A DNA stretch of 64,000 nucleotides, taken from the NCBI RefSeq assembly GCF_033568475.1, contig NC_133121.1, forward strand, positions 127,194,375-127,258,374. Direction: 5' to 3'. The translations under genes and the position numbers were made by a program. The notes under the pieces were generated by a model. The model had not been told where the DNA came from. It did no database searches and saw only the letters and a program-made list of their open reading frames with translations. Of this stretch, positions 33,959-46,804 are shown in pieces (the stretch's first letter is position 1; each line of letters opens with the position of its first letter). This DNA comes from Henckelia pumila (lineage: Eukaryota; Streptophyta; Magnoliopsida; Lamiales; Gesneriaceae).

Positions 33959-34772
33959 TGTTGAGAATCAATCCGAAATTTGGTTATCGAGAATTCATTA
34001 AGTAAATGAAACACACAGATAAGAACAATAATATCAGAAAGCAGATAAAACCAACGCGCACAGATCAATCAACCAACTCACGCGAAAACGATTAAACGAC
34101 GCAAGTATTTACGTGGTTCGGCAATGAATTTGCCTACGTACACGGGAGAGCAACACAACACTTTTATTAATCACCAACAGAAACAACCAAGCTCAAGAAT
34201 AGAGCTTATTACAGAGATGGACTCAGACAAACTATCAAGCTAGATACATACACGATTCAAGCTATTGATACTTGAATCTTTCCGTCACAATCTACGCTTA
34301 TTTTTTTCCTCCGAAATCTCTTCTTCTTCTCTCTCAATATATTCTGAAGAATTTTGATTTTCTGTTATTCTCATTGCGGCCATCTTCCATCTGCTTATAT
34401 AGAGAATTACACCGACTTTCATCTTGGGCTTTAGGTCAACAGTAACTTACGACCCAATTATAAAGTCAACATGGTCCAGCCCGATAAGCCTTCATTCATC
34501 AGTCTGATCTGCCCTCGTATTTTGATCTGCATCGATCTGCCTGCAAGCGTATAGCTTTCTCGAACACTTCATCTGACTTCTAACCAAGTCACAATACTCG
34601 AGCAATCTATCTGCATGAACTCATCCGAAGACTCATCTGACCATCACTTCGATCTGATCCCAGTATTTGATCTGGCCATGAACTCATCTGATCACCGAGC
34701 TCATCTGATCTGTACTATTCGATCCGATATCTTCTCTACACCCATTCAATCTGATAGAAGCATACTTCAACA
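33959..34772 (-). repeat. 3' LTR of the Tork-like element
   Basis: 814 bp with TG...CA ends. A polypurine tract (atcaaggtggagat on the minus strand) abuts it at 34773-34786. It contains many gatctg/catctga short repeats near its right end. Confidence 0.92.
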
Positions 34773-34827
34773 ATCTCCACCTTGATTCTTTCAGGTTGAA
34801 TGCTGCTCTCCATCCTAGCCTCCTTGG

Positions 34828-36639
34828 CTAATTTCCAATCACCGCATTGACTAAGTTTAAACATTTCTTGAACTTAGCATACGGCAGTGACTTCGTCATA
34901 GCATCTGCAGGGTTTTCTTCTGATGCTATCTTCACAAAGATCACATCTCCTTTTTCAATCACATCTCTCACGAAATGCATCTTCACATCTATGTGTTTCG
35001 ATTGTTCATGATAAACTTGGTGTTTCGTCAAGTGTATTGCACTTTGGTTGTCACAGTGTACTACAACTTGATCTTGTTTTACACCCAACTCCGCTATCAT
35101 CCCTTTTAACCAAAATCCTTCCTTTATGGCCTCAGTGACAGCTATGAATTCTGCCTCAGTGGTAGAAAGAGCAACCACTGACTGTAGATTTGACTTCCAA
35201 GTGATCGCTGTGCCATAAAAGGTGAACACATAACTAGTCAATGACTTTCTCGTGTCTAAGTTCCCAGCAAAATCTGAATCCACATATCCAACTACCGGAT
35301 CAATCCCATCTTGCTGTTTTTCAAACTTCAACCCCAACCCAGTTATGTTTATGAGATATCGGAGAATCCACTTAAGAGCTTCCCAATGATATGTTCCCGG
35401 ATTAGCCATGAATCTTGACACCACACTGATTGCGTATGCCAGATCAGGCCTACTACACACCATTCCATATATGAGACTCCCCACTCCACTAGCATATGGA
35501 ATACCAACCATCTTTATCTTGTCTTCCTCACATTCAGGTGACTGATTCGCAGATAGCTTCAAATGCTGTCCCAGAGGGGTCAAGACAGATTTTGCTTGAT
35601 TCATGTTATACCGCAGAACAACCTTCTTCAAATAGTTCTTCTGACTCAGATGAATCTCCTGCTTTTTCCTGTTTCTCACTATGTCCATGCCCAGAATTCT
35701 CTTCGCTTCGCCCAGATCTTTCATCTCAAACTCTGTATTGAGCTATTGTTTCAAGGATGATATCTCTGTCCTACTTTTACTTGCAATCAATATATCATTA
35801 ACGTAAATCAGTAGGTACAAGATAACTTGTCTTTCATCCTTCTTCAGATAGACACATCTGTCATATTGGCTTCTCACAAAACCAATACCAATCATGAACT
35901 CATCAAACCTTTTGTTCAACTGCCCCGGACTCTGCTTCAGCCCATACAATGATTTTCTCAGTAAGCAGACTTTGTTCTGGGTTTTTTGATGTATGAAGCC
36001 CTTTGGTTGTTCCATGTAAATGGTTTCTTCCAGGTCACCGTGTAGAAACACAGTTTTCACATCCATCTGCTCAAGCTCCAAGTTGAGCTGGTTCACCAGT
36101 GCTAACATAATCCGAATGGAACAATGTTTGACCACTGGAGAATAGACCTCATTAAAATCTGTCCCTTCTACTTGACCAAAACCTTTTGCCACCAATCTTG
36201 CTTTATACTTGATCTGATCTGTACCAGGAGTTCCTTCCTTCTGTTTGTAGATCCACTTGCATACCAATGTCTTTTGATGCTTCGGTCTGTCTACTAACTT
36301 CCAGGTTTGATTCTTCTCAAGTGAGTTCATCTCTTCATTCATAGCTTCAATCCACTTGTTTTTCTGCTTACTCGCCATAGCTTCATCATAATTATTCGGC
36401 TCTGAATGCTGCACCTCCTCAGCTACTGTAAGTGCATACCAAGCCAGATCAGCTTCACCAAACCTCTTAGGAGCTCTGATCTTCCTTCTGGTTCTGTTCC
36501 TTGAAAGATTGTAAGTGCTCAAATCCTCTGTTTGATCTCTTGCTGTCACATTCTCATCTTGCATCTCTTTTGACCCTTCATCTGGCACAGAAGACTCCAC
36601 CTCAATCGGTAGTTTATCATTCACACTGATCTGTTTGTC
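34828..36639 (-). pseudogene. Tork-like copia reverse transcriptase and RNase H
   Basis: RT starts beyond the inner insertion and reads KWIEAMNEEM, QMDVKTVFLHGD and SLYGLKQSPGQ, then reaches the catalytic box, which here is YVND (codons about 35803-35794) instead of YVDD, so a catalytic Asp is lost. A TAG at 35743-35745 follows. The same frame goes on with MKDLGEAKRILGM, the DFAGNLDTRKS block, ALSTTEAEFIA of RNase H and ADAMTKSLP, ending at 34828. It is non-functional. Confidence 0.88.
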
Positions 36640-36644
36640 CTTTC

Positions 36645-38482
36645 TGAAAGAGTAGGTGCCCGGTGAGCCAACTTGTGGCTAAGGGCTTTGATGACTCTTT
36701 GTATAAACAATCTTTTGTTTAATGTAATTTACACTTTTATTAATGGCAATGATTTTATCTTTCTTCATATTGTTATATTGTGATATACTATTGTTGTTTT
36801 GATAAAGACCTTGAATATACTATAGTGTATGTAAGATGTGGTAGAACATGGAGATGTCTATCATGAAACACATCTTATAGTCACTGTATATTCTAAACTG
36901 TTCCTAGTCGATTGAGCCGTCCGATAATAAGGATAAGGATCGCTCGAGTTTGAGACTAGCATTTGCGATGCAGAGTACCACGTTTCATTGGTAAGGAACA
37001 TAGAGATGTTCGAAGCATGCAAATGGATATTCATACGATGAATGATCGAACTACCCTATCCGGACTTTCCAAGTGGTTATCACTTATCGAGTGGATAAAG
37101 TCCGCGGTTTTGGTTGTACACCATTAGTCCTTACTACTTGCAACATCATTAAGGCTCTATATGCTAGTACTATGCTTTGACTCGTTTACCGACTCTATTG
37201 GGGTCATCAGGTGTCGGGATTGGGTACAGTTACAACACATATAGGAGTCGATGCTTTGTTGTCAAGGATTCACCACATTCTTGCGAGTGTGGATATCCTA
37301 TGCGATCTGAGGAGATATTAGTGTGACGAATCTCTGGCCAGAGTACATGATGTGTTTTAAGAAATGGTTTCTTAGTAACACATGCGATGTCACTATTTGA
37401 TCTTCAAGATGTATTGCATAGTTATCGAATCTCGAACGACTCTCGATTTATCAATGGTTGTTGATTCGATCGGGATATTTGGATGAAGGGACCGTACTGT
37501 ACGCTAACCAAAATCTATTGGTTCTTGCAGGCACTATCAGTGATACCTAGGGAATCATGGGGCGATGTTGCTAGGCGCTCTTACCATGATTCGATGGGCA
37601 AGTCGAAAATTGTTGTTCCGAGTCACAAGGAGTTGTGAGCCCACGGCTAGTTGTATCCCTTAACCATTGAGGGTCACACAGAGTAATGGATTTTTAATCC
37701 CCGTTGAGATAGTTAAATTTAAAGAGTTAAATTTAATGAACAAAGAAGTTGGACTTCTTATTTAAGAGTAGAGGAGTAAGATTTCCTAAAATGACATAGG
37801 GATGTGCATTTTTGGAAATCACTGAATTCGGAAAAATTTATCTTGAATTTAAAAGGTGCAGAAATGGTTTCTGTACACATTGGTTAAATCGGTTTATCAA
37901 TCGGAGTCATGATGAATTTTATATTAATTTCTGAACATGCGGGCTTTGCTTGTCGGACTTGAACTTATGACTAATGGGCCCTAAGCTGTTAGCGGCCTAC
38001 ATTATAAATAAGTTATTGCAGTACAGAAATTAGACACAACAGGTCACAAATTTTCGAAAGACCTAGTATTTTTCTCTGACAGTGGCCGCCCCCCTCCCCT
38101 CTGCTCGGAAAAATCCAGTCTGTGAATTTTGAATTACAGTCTGGTTTAACGGATCAAATTCGTTAATTCTCTTCGTAGAAACTTCTGATAGATTTTCTAG
38201 TGCAATCTATCAGAGGGATTAATTATCCGTTCGTGGACCTGATTGAAGAACAGTTCGTCCATCAGTTCCAGGGATATACAACAAGAGCAGAGCAATCTGT
38301 TGGTGTCCATAATCTCGCTTCGAGATTGGAGGTAAAAATTTATAATTGTTATTTAATTTTTACACACACAATTTAATCGTTAAGTTTTGATACCCATTAT
38401 GGAATCGTTCAATATAAAATTTTTAAACTTCCGCTGCACCGGGTATCAATTTTGATTGATCTGATCGCCGCGTTCTCCAACA
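36645..38482 (+). repeat. 5' LTR of Angela-like copy 2
   Basis: 1838 bp, TG...CA, followed by the primer site. It pairs with 44231-48350, whose extra length is a later insertion. Confidence 0.95.
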
Positions 38483-38483
38483 G

Positions 38484-38499
38484 TGGTATCAGAGACAGG
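38484..38499 (+). other. primer binding site (initiator Met tRNA) of copy 2
   Basis: TGGTATCAGAGACAGG, one base after the 5' LTR. It matches the initiator Met tRNA complement, with one change relative to copy 1 (GAC for GCC). Confidence 0.92.
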
Positions 38500-40301
38500 T
38501 TGCTCAGATCAAGCGATTAAATTAATCGATTGTACAAAAATTTTTAAGCCTCGGTTTTTGAAACAAAATAAATATTTTAAAAAATAAAAAAAAAATTCGG
38601 GCAAAACCCGGGCAGCGATTGGATCGCTGCCCGGGGGGGGGCAGCGCACGGCGCTGCCCAGCGCTGCGCTAGCGCTGCCCAGGGCAGCGATCGTCGCTGC
38701 CCTAGGGGCAGCCGGGCTGCCCGGCCCGAGCCCTTTGGGGCGCGGGCAGCCCGGGAACGTCCCGGGCGGCCCGCGAAAAATTAATTTTTAATTTTAAAAT
38801 TAAATTTTAATATGTTAAAATTCTATTTTTGGTCCGATCGAAAATCGTTTTTGATTGGTCCACGAGGCATCGGATCGAATTGTTCGAGTCCAAAAATTTT
38901 AAAATTGATTTTTGGATAAATTTGAATTTTTGGAAAATTTAAATATTTTATCCATTAAATTGAATTTTGAAATTAATTATTTTTTGTACAATTGATGATA
39001 AGATATGATCTTATGGATATATTGAGTAAAATATGATTTTATGTATAAAATTGGATTTTATAGATAAAATATGATTTTATTTGATAGAAAGATAAAATAT
39101 GATTTTGTATGTAAAATAAGATTTTATATATGGAATATGATTTTATCCTTTTAAATTTAAATTGCCAATGCATGTTATCCAATAAATTAATTTTGAATTA
39201 AATGTTATTGGATAAGGATGATCGATTGCCATGACCAATTTTGTAGGTGTATGTTAGGAATTTACATTTGTTTTTATTGTTGTTGGATTTATTAATGGGC
39301 CTGGTTTATGGCCCAATATGAATTGTCATATGTAATAAAAGTGGGCTTGGTTTATGGCCCATTCCCACCCCTTAAAATGTATCCCCTACTTGTCATTGTT
39401 ATTTATTGTAAATACATTAGATTTAGTGGGAGATCAAGATTTGAAGATGGAGGTGGGCCCAGCAGATAATAAAGACAGAAGAAATGTAAATTGGAAGCAC
39501 AATGTAATAGGATTGCATTGCATACTGCATATTACCTAGGATTGGACTAAGACTCGTGATTGGCAACCACGGGTCGATTAGAAATGGAATCGATCATCCT
39601 ATATAATATGTGATATTATTGTTGTATGCATGTTTTAGACAAAATTGTGTGAATCCGACAAGCATACAAAATTTTAAAAAATGATGAGACAAATTTTTGT
39701 AATTAAAAATCCCTCATTTTAAATATGATTTAAAATTGATATCAAGATAAATAAAGGAAATTTAAATTTGTTTAAATGTTCCTACCTTCCATCAACGATC
39801 AATGTATGAGATGCTACCCGCGGATACGGTCCGGCTCATATTATTGGGGGGCCCGTTCGTCGGAAAGCTGTACATTGGATCGACACATGTTGTAAGTTGG
39901 GTGGAACTCCCATGGGATCGGCTCATATTATTGGGGGATCCACATGGCGACCGTCCATCACAACTTAATATTGATGGGTCATCTTGACATGTCACAATAA
40001 ACGGCGTCATATTATTGGGCCCTTATTGGACATGAGGTAAAAACGTGGAGGTTGCTTTGGAAGCGATTGGGCTCTACCTTTTGAAAATTATGGTTGGCTG
40101 ATCTTATTCGGGACCATAGTTTGTCAATTGGACTCCATGTTCTCACTAAGAAAAACAGTTTTCCGTTTTCACTAGAGGGTAGTGAAATCGTTAAAATAGT
40201 GGGAGTGAGATTCATAAAATAAATTTCGCCTATTTTATGTCTTAGTAAATTAATTAAACAATCACTGATATTTGTATGTTTCTTTTCAGTATTTCATAAA
40301 G
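38500..40301 (+). other. long untranslated leader of Angela-like copy 2
   Basis: It contains a GC-rich island (38600-38775) with strong self-complementarity, for example gggcagcgatcgtcgctgccc. An AT-rich tract of aaaatatgattttat units (39000-39150) and three copies of gctcatattattggg (about 39834, 39919, 40007) follow. The same order of parts is seen in copy 1. A tctttcag acceptor-like site precedes the gag ATG by about 14 bases. No conserved coding frame. Confidence 0.7.
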
Positions 40302-43300
40302 ATGAATTCACGTAATCCACTTTTCTCGATCCCCGAACAAAATAAATTGACTGGCGCAAACTATACGGAATGGTTCCGTAAGTTGAAGATTGTCTTGACT
40401 TCGGAGAAGATGCTCTACGTGTTAGAAAAATCTCCTCCGAAGGAAGCACCAGCTGACATAAGTCCGGAAGAGTTAGCCAAACTTGATACATGGTGGGACC
40501 ATGATATCAAGGCCAAATGCTATATGCAAGCCTCGATGTCTGATGAACTCCAGAGGCGATTTGAGGACACCGTGAATGCTGCTGACATTCACGTACAACT
40601 CAAGGAACTTTTTGGGGCTCAATCGAGGGCTGAAAGGTTCGCTACTGTAAAGGAGCTAATGACGTGTCGCATGCGTGAAGGGACTTCGGTCCGTGATCAT
40701 GGGGTACGAGTGATTTGGCTCATACAGAAGTTGGTAACCCTTGATTTGGTGTTGGAGCATGAACTCAACGTGGACTTACTACTTCTATCTCTTCCTTCTT
40801 CGTTTGACGGATTTGTGGTGAATTTCAATATGAACAAGATAGAGTCCTCCCTTGAAGAGATGGTCAATATGCTTGTGACATATGAATCCACTTTAAAGAA
40901 GGATAAACCGGCTTTCTTGGTGGGCTCCTCTTCTTCTGCTAAGAAGGGGCCAAGTACAAAGGGTAAGAAACGTTCTGCCCCACCCAAGAAAATCAAACCC
41001 GAGAAGAAGTACAAGACAAAGGCTTCAAACATGGAAAAATCCAAGGATGTTTGCCATTACTGCAAGAAGCCCGGTCATTGGAAGCGTAACTGCAAGGAAT
41101 ATCTAGAGCAGTTGCGAACTGCGAAGGGTATGTTCTATATTGAAATAAATGTTTCACTTAATACTACTTCTTGGGTATTGGATACCGGATGTGGATCTCA
41201 CATTTGCAATGATTTGCAGGTGATGACAAGAAGTCGCAGGCTTAGAATGGGTGAGACCCAGCTGAGGCTCGGAAATGGTTCCAAAGTTGAAGCTAAAGTT
41301 GTGGGAGATATTTATTTAATTTTGCAGAATGGTTTTAAGTTACTTTTGAGAGATGTTTTATTTGTTCCGAATTTGATTAAAAACATTATTTCTGTTTCTA
41401 TGCTTGATAGAGATGGTTATTCTTGCAATTTTGTGAATGAGATTTGCAATATTTACAAGAATGAATGTTTGATTGGAAATGGACAACTTGAAAATGATCT
41501 ATATAACTTAAAACTAAAAGACGTTCCAATAAATTATGTTGATAAACCGGCAACAACAAACAAAAGGAAAATCGATAGCCAAAACCCGACAAACCTTTGG
41601 CATGCTAGGCTAGGTCATATTTCCTCAAGGAGGATGAACAAGCTAGTGGGAGAGGGCATGTTTGATATGTCTGATATTAACTCTCTACCTACTTGTGAAT
41701 CCTGCCTGAAAGGAAAAATGACTAAATCTCCTTTTAAGGGGAAACATGAGCGTAGTCAAAATCTGTTGGATTTGATCCATACAGATGTTTGTGGTCCATT
41801 TAGAGTTGGTACTCAATATGGCCACACCTACTTCATTACCTTTACTGATGATTATTCTAGGTATGAGTATTTATATTTAATGAAATATAAGTCTGAAGCA
41901 TTTGAAAAGTTCAAAGAATTCAAGGCTGAAGTAGAAAACAAGCTAGGTAAAAGTATTAAAGCACTTCGATCGGATCGAGGTGGAGAATACTTAAGTACCG
42001 AGTTTTTGGACTATCTGAAAGAGAATGAGATTCTCTCTCAGTGGACTCCTCCTATGACACCACAGCTGAATGGTGTATCGGAGCGTCGTAATCGAACTTT
42101 GTTGGACATGGTTCGATCCATGATGAGCTTCACTGAGCTTCCACCTTCGTTTTGGGGCTATGCGCTTGAAACGGCGGTATTGTTGTTGAACAACGTCCAC
42201 ACTAAAGCAGTGGACAAAACACCATACGAGTTATAGAATGGCAAAGCTCCTAAGTATTCGTACTTGAGGATTTGGGGATGTCCTGCTTACGTGAAGCAGA
42301 CAGTGGGAGATAAGTTGGATAGTCGATCCACCTTATGTTATTTTGTAAGGTATCCGAAGAATTCAATCGGATATTATTTCTATTATCCTGCTGAAACAAA
42401 GGTGTTTATTTCAAGGAATGCCACCTTCTTGGAGAAGGAGTTCTTATTGGATAAGAAAGGCGAGATGATGGAACTCGAAGAAATTTGAGAAGAACCCGAA
42501 ATACAAAATAACGATCCTACACCTCAGGAACCATTGATAGACACGCCTGTACCTAGAAGATCCGAGAGGACTTCTAGACCTCCTATTCGATATGGTCTTC
42601 TTCTTGAAGGGGATCAAGATGAACCCGATGTTGGATGTGATCCAAGAAACTTCAAGGAAGCAATTTCTGATGCGGATTCAAATTTATGGCTTGAAGCTAT
42701 GCAGTCGGAAATAGATTCGATGCATACAAACCAAGTTTGGTCTTTAGTAGATCCTCCCGATGGAATTGTTCCAATAGGGTGTAAATGGATCTACAAGAGA
42801 AAGCTTGGGCCTGATGGTAAGGTATTGACCTACAAGGCGCGATTGGTGGCGAAAGGTTATACTCAAAGACAAGGAGTTGACTATGATGAAACCTTTTCAC
42901 CAGTTGCAATGTCCAAGTCCATAAGAATCCTTATTGCCATAGCTGCTTGGTATGACTATGAGATATGACAAATGGATGTGAAGACTGCTTTTCTTAATGG
43001 AGACATTAAGGAAGAAATCTATATGACGCAGCCTGAGGGATACACATCTATGGGAAGCGAGCATAAGGTATGCAAGCTTCAGAGATCAATCTATGGTCTA
43101 ACACAAGCATCAAGAAGTTGGAACCAGAAATTTGATGAAACAATAAAGGATTTTGGTTTCATCAAGAACCCGGAGGAACCATGCGTGTACAAGAAAGTAG
43201 TTAAGGATGTTGTGACATTCTTAGTACTTTATGTTGATGACATCCTACTCATTGGGAATGACGTAGGGATGTTGCAGTCAACAAAGATATGGTTATCAGG

Positions 43301-44216
43301 TAGATTCTCGATGAAGGATTTGGGAGAGACATCCTATATTCTAGGGATACAGATCTATAGAGATAGATCTAAGAGAATGATAAGACTCACTCAATCAACC
43401 TACATCGACACCATATTGAAACGGTTTTCAATGGATGGGTCCAAGAGAGGACATCTACCCATGTGTCATGGAGTTTCTCTATCCAAGTCTATGTGTCCCA
43501 AAACTGATGAAGAGATAGAGAAAATGACACATGTACCATATGCGTCAGCCATAGGTAGTATCATGTATGGGATGATATCTACCAGACCGGATGTAGCATT
43601 TGCTCTGAGTGTCACGAGCAGATATCAAGCTAATCCCGGTCAAATGCATTGGAAAGCCGTGAAGGACATTCTTAAGTACTTACGAAGGACTAAGAATATG
43701 TTCATGGTATATGGAGGAAGAGAACTAAAATTGGAAGGCTATACCGACTCTAGCTTCCAAAGTGACGTGGATGACTCGAAGTCAACCTCTGGATTTGTGT
43801 TCATGCTCAATGGCGGTGTTGTCTCTTGGAAGAGTTCCAAGCAGGACACCACAGCGGATTCCACCACTGAGGCAGAATACATTGCAGCATCAGCTGCTGC
43901 TAAAGAGGCCGTTTGGATGAGGAATTTCGTCCAAGAGTTGGGCGTTATTCCGGAAGTTGTTGGTCCAGTCCCGGTGTACTGTGACAACATGGGTGTCGTT
44001 GCTCAGGCAAAGGAACCAAGGTCTCATCAAAGATCCAAACACGTACTGAGGAAATACCACATCATCCGGGAGATTGTGGAAAGAGGAGACATCACTGTCG
44101 AAAGAGTGACATCTGCAGACAATATCGCTGATCCACTTACTAAGCCCTTGCCAGGACCATTATTTGACAAACATCGCGAAGCAATGGGTCTATGTAGTAT
44201 GACTAGTTGGCTTTAG
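40302..44216 (+). pseudogene. gag-pol polyprotein of Angela-like copia copy 2 (three stops)
   Basis: Gag starts at the ATG 40302 (MNSRNPLF). The zinc knuckle CHYCKKPGHWKRNC is at 41052-41093, protease DTG at 41181-41189, integrase HTDVCGPF near 41778 and RSDRGGEY near 41967, RT YVDD at 43230-43241, then RNase H with TTEAEYIAASAA near 43863, ending with TAG at 44214-44216. The frame is uninterrupted except for TAG at 42234-42236, TGA at 42486-42488 and TGA at 42966-42968. The last is shared with copy 1. It is less damaged than copy 1 (no frameshift noticed). Gag forms particles; pol would supply processing, integration and reverse transcription. Confidence 0.92.
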
Positions 44217-44217
44217 G

Positions 44218-44230
44218 GCAAGTGGGAGAT
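44218..44230 (+). other. polypurine tract of copy 2
   Basis: gcaagtgggagat just before the 3' LTR start TGAAAGAG at 44231. Confidence 0.75.
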
Positions 44231-44905
44231 TGAAAGAGTAGGTGCCCGGTGAGCCAACTTGTGGCTAAGGGCTTTGATGACTCTTTGTATAAACAATCTT
44301 TTGTTTAATGTAATTTACACTTTTATTAATGGCAATGACTTTATCTTTCTTCATATTGTTATATTGTGATATACTATTGTTGTTTTGATAAAGACCTTGA
44401 ATATACTATAGTGTATGTAAGATGTGGTAGAACATGGAGATGTCTATCATGAAACACATCTTATAGTCACTGTATATTCTAAACTGTTCCTAGTCGATTG
44501 AGCCGTCCGATAATAAAAATAAGGATCGCTCGAGTTTGAGACTAGCATTTGCGATGCAGAGTACCACGTTTCATTGGTAAGGAACATAGAGATGTTCGAA
44601 GCATGCAAATGGATATTCATACGATGAATGATCGAACTACCCTATCCGGACATTCCAAGTGGTTATCACTTGTCGAGTGGATAAAGTCCGCGGTTTTGGT
44701 TATACACCATTAGTCCTTACTACTTGAAACATCATTGAGGCTCTATATGCTAGTACTGTGCTTTGACTCATTTACCGACTCTATTGGGGTCATCAGGTGT
44801 CGGGATTGGGTACAGTTACAACACATATAGGAGTCGATGCTTTGTTGTCAAGGATTCACCACATACTTGCGAGTGTGGATATCCTATGCGATCTGAGAAG
44901 ATATT

Positions 44906-46351
44906 TGTAACGCCCAGAAATTCGTCACGTAAATCCGCATGCATAACTAGGGGATTTAATAACTTTAAAATAATGTGAAAATGTGTTAAATTCTTTTATG
45001 AGTTATTATGTGAATTATGTGATTTATTTGCATGTTTTAAATATTGTTTCGGCATTTAAATCGGTATGATGTGATTTATGAATTTATTTGAGAAAGCTTA
45101 TTTTATGATCGCGTAGGCGGGACCGTGGACGGACGAGATGTTTGTTTTCACCCAAAATATTTTATGAGATTTTTAGGAGCCTTAAAATATTATTTTAAGG
45201 TATAATTTGAAGAAAATTATGGTATTTATATATATGTATATTTGTGTGTCCATTTTTATCCAAAATAAGTAATTTTAATGACTTTTAATAACTTTTAAAA
45301 ATCCCCTATTTTTATATTTCGGGATTTAAGTTAAATATCAGATTTAATTATTTTGTATTTAAGAGTTTTAAGTTTATTTTATTTTATTATATAATTAGTT
45401 AATATCTTAAGCTTGTTATATTAAAGATTTAACCGATTTAACCTAAATTATTCTCCCTAAAACTCTATCCCTATCTCACGCCAAAACTCTCTTAGCCGCC
45501 TCCATAAATCTTCAGAAAATTTTCCATCGTCAAGAACGCATCAACACAATTTTCTTGAAGTTTTTCGGCAAGGATTTTCAAGCCGTTCGTTCCGGCGAGC
45601 CCGATACGCGTTGATTTCTTTGTTTTGGTCCAAATCTTCAACAAGGCACGTTTGATTCCCTTCTTGAACACCATTTAAATTATATTACACTGATTTTATG
45701 CATACAAGATCTGATATTTCATATGTTTGTGATTTAGAAATTGAAACATTTAAGTTCATGCATGAAACTCACGTTTTTGCACTTATTGGTTCGGTTTATG
45801 CAAGTTTCTGGACGTGGGCTGGTTCGAACTGCTGCCTTATGGTTCTTGGGTCTAGGAGGGTCTCTTAGGGTCAAAATGGCTGGGTGGTTCGACCATATAA
45901 GTGGCTAGATAAAGCTGGAAGTATGCTGGTGCAGAAGGTGGTTGAGAAGAAAAATCTGGACAGATTTGGGTTCTGTAGAAGATGGGTTCGATTGGGCAAT
46001 GCATTGGCTTGGCTTGGACCAGGGCTGGGTCAGGTACTTGCCCCTGGATCTTGGGAATATTTTGGTGCCGGTGCTCCGGCCATTGGTGGCCGGAGTTTGT
46101 CGTAATATGCCAAATACTAGAACTGCTACAGGATAGAGAGCAGTTTGAGCGGTTTTAGGAAAATAATTCGTACGGACTGTAGGACTCGAGTTATGGGCTG
46201 GTTTCAGCTTGGTTAGAACCCCAAGACCTTGGGAAAGGTTGGGTCAGTTGGGCTCTGGCCAGTGATGGCCGGAGCTGGGCGGCCAAAGCCCGAAAATGGC
46301 CGAGGTGTGCTGCTGCCACGTGAAGAGAGTTGAAGGAAGTGGGGTGTTACA
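44906..46351. repeat. probable solo LTR, 1446 bp
   Basis: It starts TGTAACGCCCAG and ends GTGTTACA, so it has inverted TGTAAC/GTTACA ends like an LTR. I see no second copy, primer site or coding region in it. The left flank atatt reappears at 47183-47187, after the Cassandra element, which suggests that this piece inserted first and Cassandra landed at its right edge. ORFs of 60-76 codons here match nothing. It could also be a fragment of another repeat. The G+C-richer right half reads like an LTR R-U5. Confidence 0.6.
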
Positions 46352-46355
46352 AATA

Positions 46356-46734
46356 TGTGACGCCCGGGGCTGAAGAGGCAGGGAGTGATCGCCGGTGCCA
46401 AGAGGTTGCACGGACAATGAGCGGCTCTTGGTAGGCTTCTAGGCGGAGGGAGACATGAATGAACCGATCCCGTGCCGGAATGAGAGGGATTCTGAGACTG
46501 TGTAGGTATGGGACTACATGGTTGAGGAGAGTTTAAAAGATTTCATATGTGCTACTCATATCAAGAAGGTGCATCTTCTTTTCGGAAGCTCATCACATAA
46601 GAACTTCAAAGTTAAGCGTGCTTGACTTGGGGAAATTATAGGATGGGTGACCCCCTGGGAAGTTTCTCAGGGTGCGTGTGAGTGAGGACAAAAGCACGCT
46701 GAAAAGACCCGTCTTGATATAGTGAGGCGTTACA
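46356..46734 (+). repeat. Cassandra 5' LTR with 5S rRNA-like segment
   Basis: The 5S-like part is about 46592-46676: gaacttcaaagttaagcgtg (box A region, 46601-46620) and ggatgggtgaccccctggga (box C region, 46641-46660). These are the internal RNA polymerase III promoter parts of 5S genes. The middle differs from genuine 5S, so it is not a working 5S gene. Confidence 0.88.
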
Positions 46735-46736
46735 AA

Positions 46737-46751
46737 TGGTATCAGAGCCGA
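46737..46751 (+). other. primer binding site of Cassandra
   Basis: tggtatcagagccga, two bases after the 5' LTR, complementary to initiator Met tRNA. Confidence 0.88.
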
Positions 46752-46804
46752 CCTCTCTTAGTACGGTATGGTTCGGGGACGAACCAAGCGGAAGCTGGTG
46801 GGCA

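Noticed and set aside
39802..39987. Open frame of 61 codons in the Angela-like leader (with a counterpart at 10485-10670)
   Set aside because: The N- and C-terminal residues agree between copies but the middle is frameshifted, so the frame is not conserved; it follows the repeated DNA motif instead.
44906..46351. A protein gene at 45884-46136
   Set aside because: Two overlapping frames of 60-75 codons, no domain, inside a repeat with LTR-like ends.
46592..46676. A genuine 5S rRNA gene
   Set aside because: Only the promoter-like blocks match. The middle differs, and the segment lies within the LTR of a TRIM and is present in both LTRs.
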